Shown here piece by piece: positions 60,736 through 64,000 of a DNA stretch of 64,000 nucleotides. Within the stretch, counting starts at the first letter, position 1; the number at the start of each line of letters is the position of its first letter. Where the stretch lies: assembly GCF_008642335.1 (NCBI RefSeq), contig NZ_CP029191.1, forward strand, positions 1,116,001 to 1,180,000. The letters are read 5' to 3'. A model generated the notes under the pieces. That model searched no databases and was not told the origin of the DNA. It saw nothing but the letters and a program-made list of their open reading frames with translations. Source of the stretch: Streptomyces venezuelae (GTDB lineage Bacteria > Actinomycetota > Actinomycetes > Streptomycetales > Streptomycetaceae). Position numbers and translations under genes: made by a program.

Positions 60736-62430
60736 CTAGTCCTCCGGCAGCTCGACGGGAGCAATCTCCTCGTACACATCCCCCGGCCCGGGATTCGTCG
60801 CGTCCGTCGCCCCGCCGAAGTGATGCATGACGCCCCACACCGCGTTCAGAGCGGTCTGCACCGCCCCCTCGGCCCACCCCGCCGTCCACGAGATGTCGTC
60901 GCCCGCGAGGAAGATCCCCCGCTTGTCCTCGGGCAGCGACTCCTGCATGAAGTGCGTGAACAGCCGCCGCTGGTAGCGGTAGTGACCCGGCAGGTTCGCC
61001 TTGAACGCGCCCATGAAGTAGGGCTCGTTCTCCCAGGACACGGTCACCGGGTTGCCGATGATGTGCTTCCGGATGTCGACCTTCGGGTAGATCTCGCCCA
61101 GCGACTTGAGCATGACCTCCATGCGCTCGTTCGCCGACAGCGGCAGCCACTTCAGGCTGTCGTCGCACCAGGTGTAGGAGAGGCAGATGACGGCGGGCTT
61201 GTCGGGCCCGTCGTCGAGCAGGTAGGTGCCACGCGTCATCCGGTCGGTGAGCGTCATCGACATGACGTCACGGCCGGTCTCCTCGTCCTTGTCGAGCCAG
61301 AACGGCCGGTCCACCGGAACAAACAGCTTCGAGGACTCCATGTAGTGGGTCCGCTCCATCGCCGTCCAGTGGTCGATGGGGAAGAGCGAGTCGTCGCACT
61401 CGATCTTCGAGAGCAGCAGCCACGACTGGGCGGTGAAGATCGCGGCCCGGTAGGTGCGGATGTCGCCGGACGCGTCGGTGACCGTCACACGGTTCCCGGC
61501 GGTGCGGTTGAGACGAGTCACGGCGGGCTTCGGCGCGCCGCCCTCGTGCAGCGAGGACAGGGACGTACCCGGCTCCCAGTGCACGATCTTCTGCGGCTCG
61601 CGATCCCACAGGCGCAGCGGCAGCTGCTGGCTGCCGCCGACGATGCCGCGGTGGTGGTCGTCGGCCTCGGTGTAGACGACGCGCAGGATCTCCAGGATGG
61701 AGTTCGGGAAGTCGGTGTCCCAGCCGCCCGTGCCGAAGCCGACCTGGCCGAAGATCTCGCGGTGCCGGAAGGACTTGAACGCCTCGGATTCGCAGAGGAA
61801 GCCGTAGAACGTCTGGTTGTCGAGCTTCTCGACGAGCTTCGACCAGATCTCGCGGATCTTCGGCACGTCGCGCTCGCGCAGGGCGCGGTTCATGTCGGAG
61901 AAGTCCGCGCCCTCTTCGAGGCAGTCGTTCCACGCCTTCGCGACGTCGCGGTAGACCTGCGGCAGGTCCTCGACGGTCTCGGCGTAGTGCGACTCGCCCT
62001 TGAGGTCCACGACGGTGGAGGGGGTCGACTCGGCGAGCGGGTTGGGGAACGCGCTGGTCTTCAGGCCCACGAGGTCGATGTAGTGCTGCAGCGCCGTCGA
62101 CGACGGCGGGAAGCGCATCGCACCCATCTCGGCGGTCAGGTCGGCGTCGCAGCCCTCGAAGCCGACGGTGCGCAGCCGGCCGCCGATCTGGTCGGCTTCG
62201 TAGACGACGGGCTTGAGGCCCATCTTCATCAGCTCGTACGCGGCGATGATGCCGGAGAGACCGCCGCCGATGACGGCGACCTCGGTGCCGTGCTCGGTCG
62301 CGGGTATCTGGCCGAGGCCCGCGGGGTGGGCGAGGAAGTCGTCGTAGGCGTACGGGAAGTCCGGACCGAACATGGTGATCGGCGGCTGGGCGTCGGTGTG
62401 CTGGATGGCCGTGGGCACAGTGGACGTCAT
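60736..62430 (-). CDS. davB: Flavin monooxygenase, L-lysine 2-monooxygenase (DavB)-like
   Basis: 564 residues from ATG 62430. FAD Rossmann motif VAVIGGGLSGIIAAYELMKM, then VVYEADQIGGRLRTVGF; the substrate-carboxylate arginine lies in EMGAMRFPPSST; C-terminal FAD motif IFLAGDDISWTAGWAEGAVQ. The N-terminal FGPDFPYAYDDFLAHPAGLG block and VGFGTGGWDTDFPNSILEIL recall Pseudomonas lysine 2-monooxygenase. The neighbour is a nitrilase-fold amidase, the partner needed to hydrolyse the amide product. Alternative: an L-amino-acid oxidase or tryptophan monooxygenase. Confidence 0.78.
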   Translation of the reverse strand: MTSTVPTAIQHTDAQPPITMFGPDFPYAYDDFLAHPAGLGQIPATEHGTEVAVIGGGLSGIIAAYELMKMGLKPVVYEADQIGGRLRTVGFEGCDADLTAEMGAMRFPPSSTALQHYIDLVGLKTSAFPNPLAESTPSTVVDLKGESHYAETVEDLPQVYRDVAKAWNDCLEEGADFSDMNRALRERDVPKIREIWSKLVEKLDNQTFYGFLCESEAFKSFRHREIFGQVGFGTGGWDTDFPNSILEILRVVYTEADDHHRGIVGGSQQLPLRLWDREPQKIVHWEPGTSLSSLHEGGAPKPAVTRLNRTAGNRVTVTDASGDIRTYRAAIFTAQSWLLLSKIECDDSLFPIDHWTAMERTHYMESSKLFVPVDRPFWLDKDEETGRDVMSMTLTDRMTRGTYLLDDGPDKPAVICLSYTWCDDSLKWLPLSANERMEVMLKSLGEIYPKVDIRKHIIGNPVTVSWENEPYFMGAFKANLPGHYRYQRRLFTHFMQESLPEDKRGIFLAGDDISWTAGWAEGAVQTALNAVWGVMHHFGGATDATNPGPGDVYEEIAPVELPED

Positions 62431-62489
62431 GGGGTACGGACTCCTTGCGGGGGAACTGGAGCAGAAGGCTGCGGGGCTGCGGGGGGGGC

Positions 62490-63287
62490 TCAGACGAGGG
62501 ACGCGTACAGCCCGGGGCGGCGGTCGCGCAGGTACGGGTTGTTCTCGCGGGAGGCCCTCAGGAACTCCGGGTCGACGTCGCCGAGGACGATTTCCTCGCC
62601 GCGGCCGGCACGGGCACGCGACACGCCGTCGGGGCCGACCAGCGTGGAGAGCCCGACGAACTCGAACTCGCCCTCGGGTCCGACGCGGTTGACGTACGCG
62701 ACGTACAGCTGGTTCTCGAAGGCGCGCACCGGTACGAGGGACTCGGCGACGAACTGGAAGGGATGCATCTGCGCGGTCGGCACGACCAGCAGGTCGGTAC
62801 CCGCGAGGGCGTGCGCGCGGACGTTCTCGGGGAACTCCACGTCGTAGCAGATCATCAGGCCGACGCGGACGCCGCCGAGCTCGGCCTGGACGACGGTCTG
62901 TTCGCCGGGGGTGAAGGAGTCGCGCTCGAAGCCGCCGAAGAGGTGGGTCTTGCGGTAGTTCGCGAGGCGGGCCCCGTCCGGGCCGATCAGCTGGACGGAG
63001 TTGAAGACGAGGTCGCCCTCGCGCTCCGGGTAGCCGTAGGCGACGCCGACCGCGTGGCGGGCCGCGATCTCGGCGACGGCCTTCGCGGACTCCCCGTCGA
63101 CGGGCTCGGCGAGCCGGGCGATGTCGTCGCCGATCGCGTACCCCGTGAGGTACAGCTCGGGCGCGATGAGCAGCCCGGCGCCCGCCGCGGCGGCGCGTCC
63201 GGCGGCCTCGTCGAGCGCCGCGAGGTTCGCGTCGACGGATCCGGGCCGCCCGGAGCTCTGGAGCAGGGCGGTGCGCAGCGCAGGCAT
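62490..63287 (-). CDS. davA: Carbon-nitrogen hydrolase, 5-aminovaleramidase (DavA)-like
   Basis: 265 residues from ATG 63287. Nitrilase catalytic triad: Glu in LLIAPELYLTGYAIG, Lys in ANYRKTHLFGGFE, Cys in VGLMICYDVEFPENV. Acts on amides. Placed upstream of the davB-like gene on the same strand with a 59-bp gap, so the pair would turn L-lysine into 5-aminovaleramide and then 5-aminovalerate. Other small-amide substrates are possible. Confidence 0.78.
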   Translation of the reverse strand: MPALRTALLQSSGRPGSVDANLAALDEAAGRAAAAGAGLLIAPELYLTGYAIGDDIARLAEPVDGESAKAVAEIAARHAVGVAYGYPEREGDLVFNSVQLIGPDGARLANYRKTHLFGGFERDSFTPGEQTVVQAELGGVRVGLMICYDVEFPENVRAHALAGTDLLVVPTAQMHPFQFVAESLVPVRAFENQLYVAYVNRVGPEGEFEFVGLSTLVGPDGVSRARAGRGEEIVLGDVDPEFLRASRENNPYLRDRRPGLYASLV

Positions 63288-63611
63288 GGCGGAACCTCGG
63301 GGCGTACGAAGGGGAAGGCGGGGTCGATAAGACGGTACGGTCGGCGGCTGTGCCCGGACAAGGCGCGACCGTTGCGGGCAGCTGCGTGATCCGTTGCGCG
63401 TGACCGGGCGTGCGCGGCGATTCGTTGCGTGCCCGCGTGGGCCCCGGGTATCAGGGGTGTCCTCCTGAAGGCGCAGGGTGCGGGTGAGGTTCCCCGCCGC
63501 GCGGCGGAAGAGGAGTGCGGCCCGTGGCCGGACGTGCCGGGCCCCCCATCCGCGAGAACGTGATCACGCCCGGACGGACCGGGTGCACGCACTCGAAGAC
63601 GGAGGCCTTCC
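63288..63611. other. Divergent intergenic region
   Basis: 324 bp between davA and the secreted-protein gene. No gene is supported. Three copies of CGTTGCG occur at 63370, 63392 and 63423 (22 and 31 bp apart). No clear promoter was identified. Confidence 0.4.
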
Positions 63612-64000
63612 ATGGGCCGCACGACCACCAGCCGCACAGCGACCACCCGCACCACCACCCCGCACCCCCGCGCCGTCGCCGTGGCGGCCGCGTTGCTGCT
63701 GACCGCGGGGGCGACGGGCGCGGCCGTCGCGTCGGCCGACGGAGGAACGCACGCGGTGACGGCGGCGAAGAAGGCACAGCAGCGCGAGGCCGCCGCCCTC
63801 ACCGGCTCGGCGAAGATGTACCGCAAGACGACCGAGGACGTGACGTTCACGTTCGACGCGCATCTGGCGGCCAGGCACATCAAGGACCCGTCGAAGGCGA
63901 CCGGCACCTTCCACTTCGTCCACCTCGACAGGCCGGGCGGCGAGGGAGGCTGGGCGAAGGGCCGTATCGACTGCCTGATGACGGGCGGCAAGGTGGCCAC
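63612..64000 (+). CDS. Secreted protein of unknown function (5' part)
   Basis: About 129 residues visible, running off the right edge. ATG 63612 has GGAGG seven bases before it. Thr/Arg-rich head then a signal segment (AVAVAAALLLTAGATGAAVA) ending ASADGG. The mature part has a beta-like FHFVHLDRPGG region and a cysteine in RIDCLMTGGK. No family recognised. Confidence 0.75.
   Translation, partial: MGRTTTSRTATTRTTTPHPRAVAVAAALLLTAGATGAAVASADGGTHAVTAAKKAQQREAAALTGSAKMYRKTTEDVTFTFDAHLAARHIKDPSKATGTFHFVHLDRPGGEGGWAKGRIDCLMTGGKVA

Overview
The window is high-GC actinobacterial DNA and almost certainly the chromosome of a Streptomyces. It has GTG/TTG starts, chained GTGA/ATGA/TGATG gene overlaps, third-position GC so high that all six frames stay open, secreted family-18 chitinases with DasR/direct-repeat-like promoters, a sporulation gene pair (smeA-sffA), and rbpA behind a SigR-type promoter. 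From memory, the order smeA-sffA / MocR regulator / YczE-like / GDPD / MFS / rbpA / fxsA / ppm1 ... chitinase ... hisG-hisE-rib operon - chitinase matches the S. coelicolor SCO14xx core region. No tRNA, rRNA, CRISPR array, transposase or prophage is seen.

Layout. 1-3.5 kb: a leftward three-gene SMC-kleisin-kite set of MukBEF/MksBEF/Wadjet type, cut by the left edge. 3.5-8.9 kb: a GntR regulator, divergent from a catabolic operon of MFS transporter, DUF1445 (D-glutamate cyclase-like) protein and pxpABC 5-oxoprolinase, with a perfect palindrome between them. 8.9-13.1 kb: HEAT and ankyrin proteins, then smeA-sffA. 13.1-23 kb: MocR regulator, membrane and lipid genes, rbpA, fxsA, ppm1, an amidohydrolase, an Lrp regulator and a zinc-ribbon protein. 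23-27.3 kb: an APH-like kinase, a lipocalin-like protein, a 15-bp tandem-repeat array, a Gln/His-rich protein and an acyl-CoA dehydrogenase. 27.6-37.4 kb: first chitinase, TetR, a DUF6230-DUF6114-membrane protein operon, an M1 metallopeptidase, CsbD, an MmyB-type sensor domain without HTH, a secreted C39-like peptidase and a small P-loop kinase.

37.4-53.4 kb: a candidate short RNA with its own promoter and terminator, an EccA-like TPR-AAA ATPase, two CNNM/CorC proteins, a PH-domain protein, and a leftward ribD-ribE-ribM-ribAB-ribH-hisE-hisG array behind an FMN riboswitch. A 162-bp palindromic MITE sits between ribAB and ribH. A second, multidomain chitinase reads divergently from ribD, followed by an ECF41 sigma factor with its oxidoreductase partner and two more copies of the MITE family. 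53.4-64 kb: ROK regulator and MFS transporter, uracil permease, a Cmx-type chloramphenicol exporter behind a leader peptide with mutually exclusive hairpins, DUF5995, an LLM oxidoreductase, a davB-davA-like lysine catabolic pair and the start of a secreted protein.

Most notable for follow-up: the leader-peptide attenuator before the exporter; the MITE family, whose third copy is exactly the size expected from a direct-repeat deletion; the degenerate Walker motifs of SffA; the 15-bp perfect inverted repeat over the sigJ start; the candidate short RNA at 37.5 kb; and the 15-bp tandem array at 25.4 kb. Everything here comes from reading the sequence plus recalled family knowledge; no database search or folding program was run.
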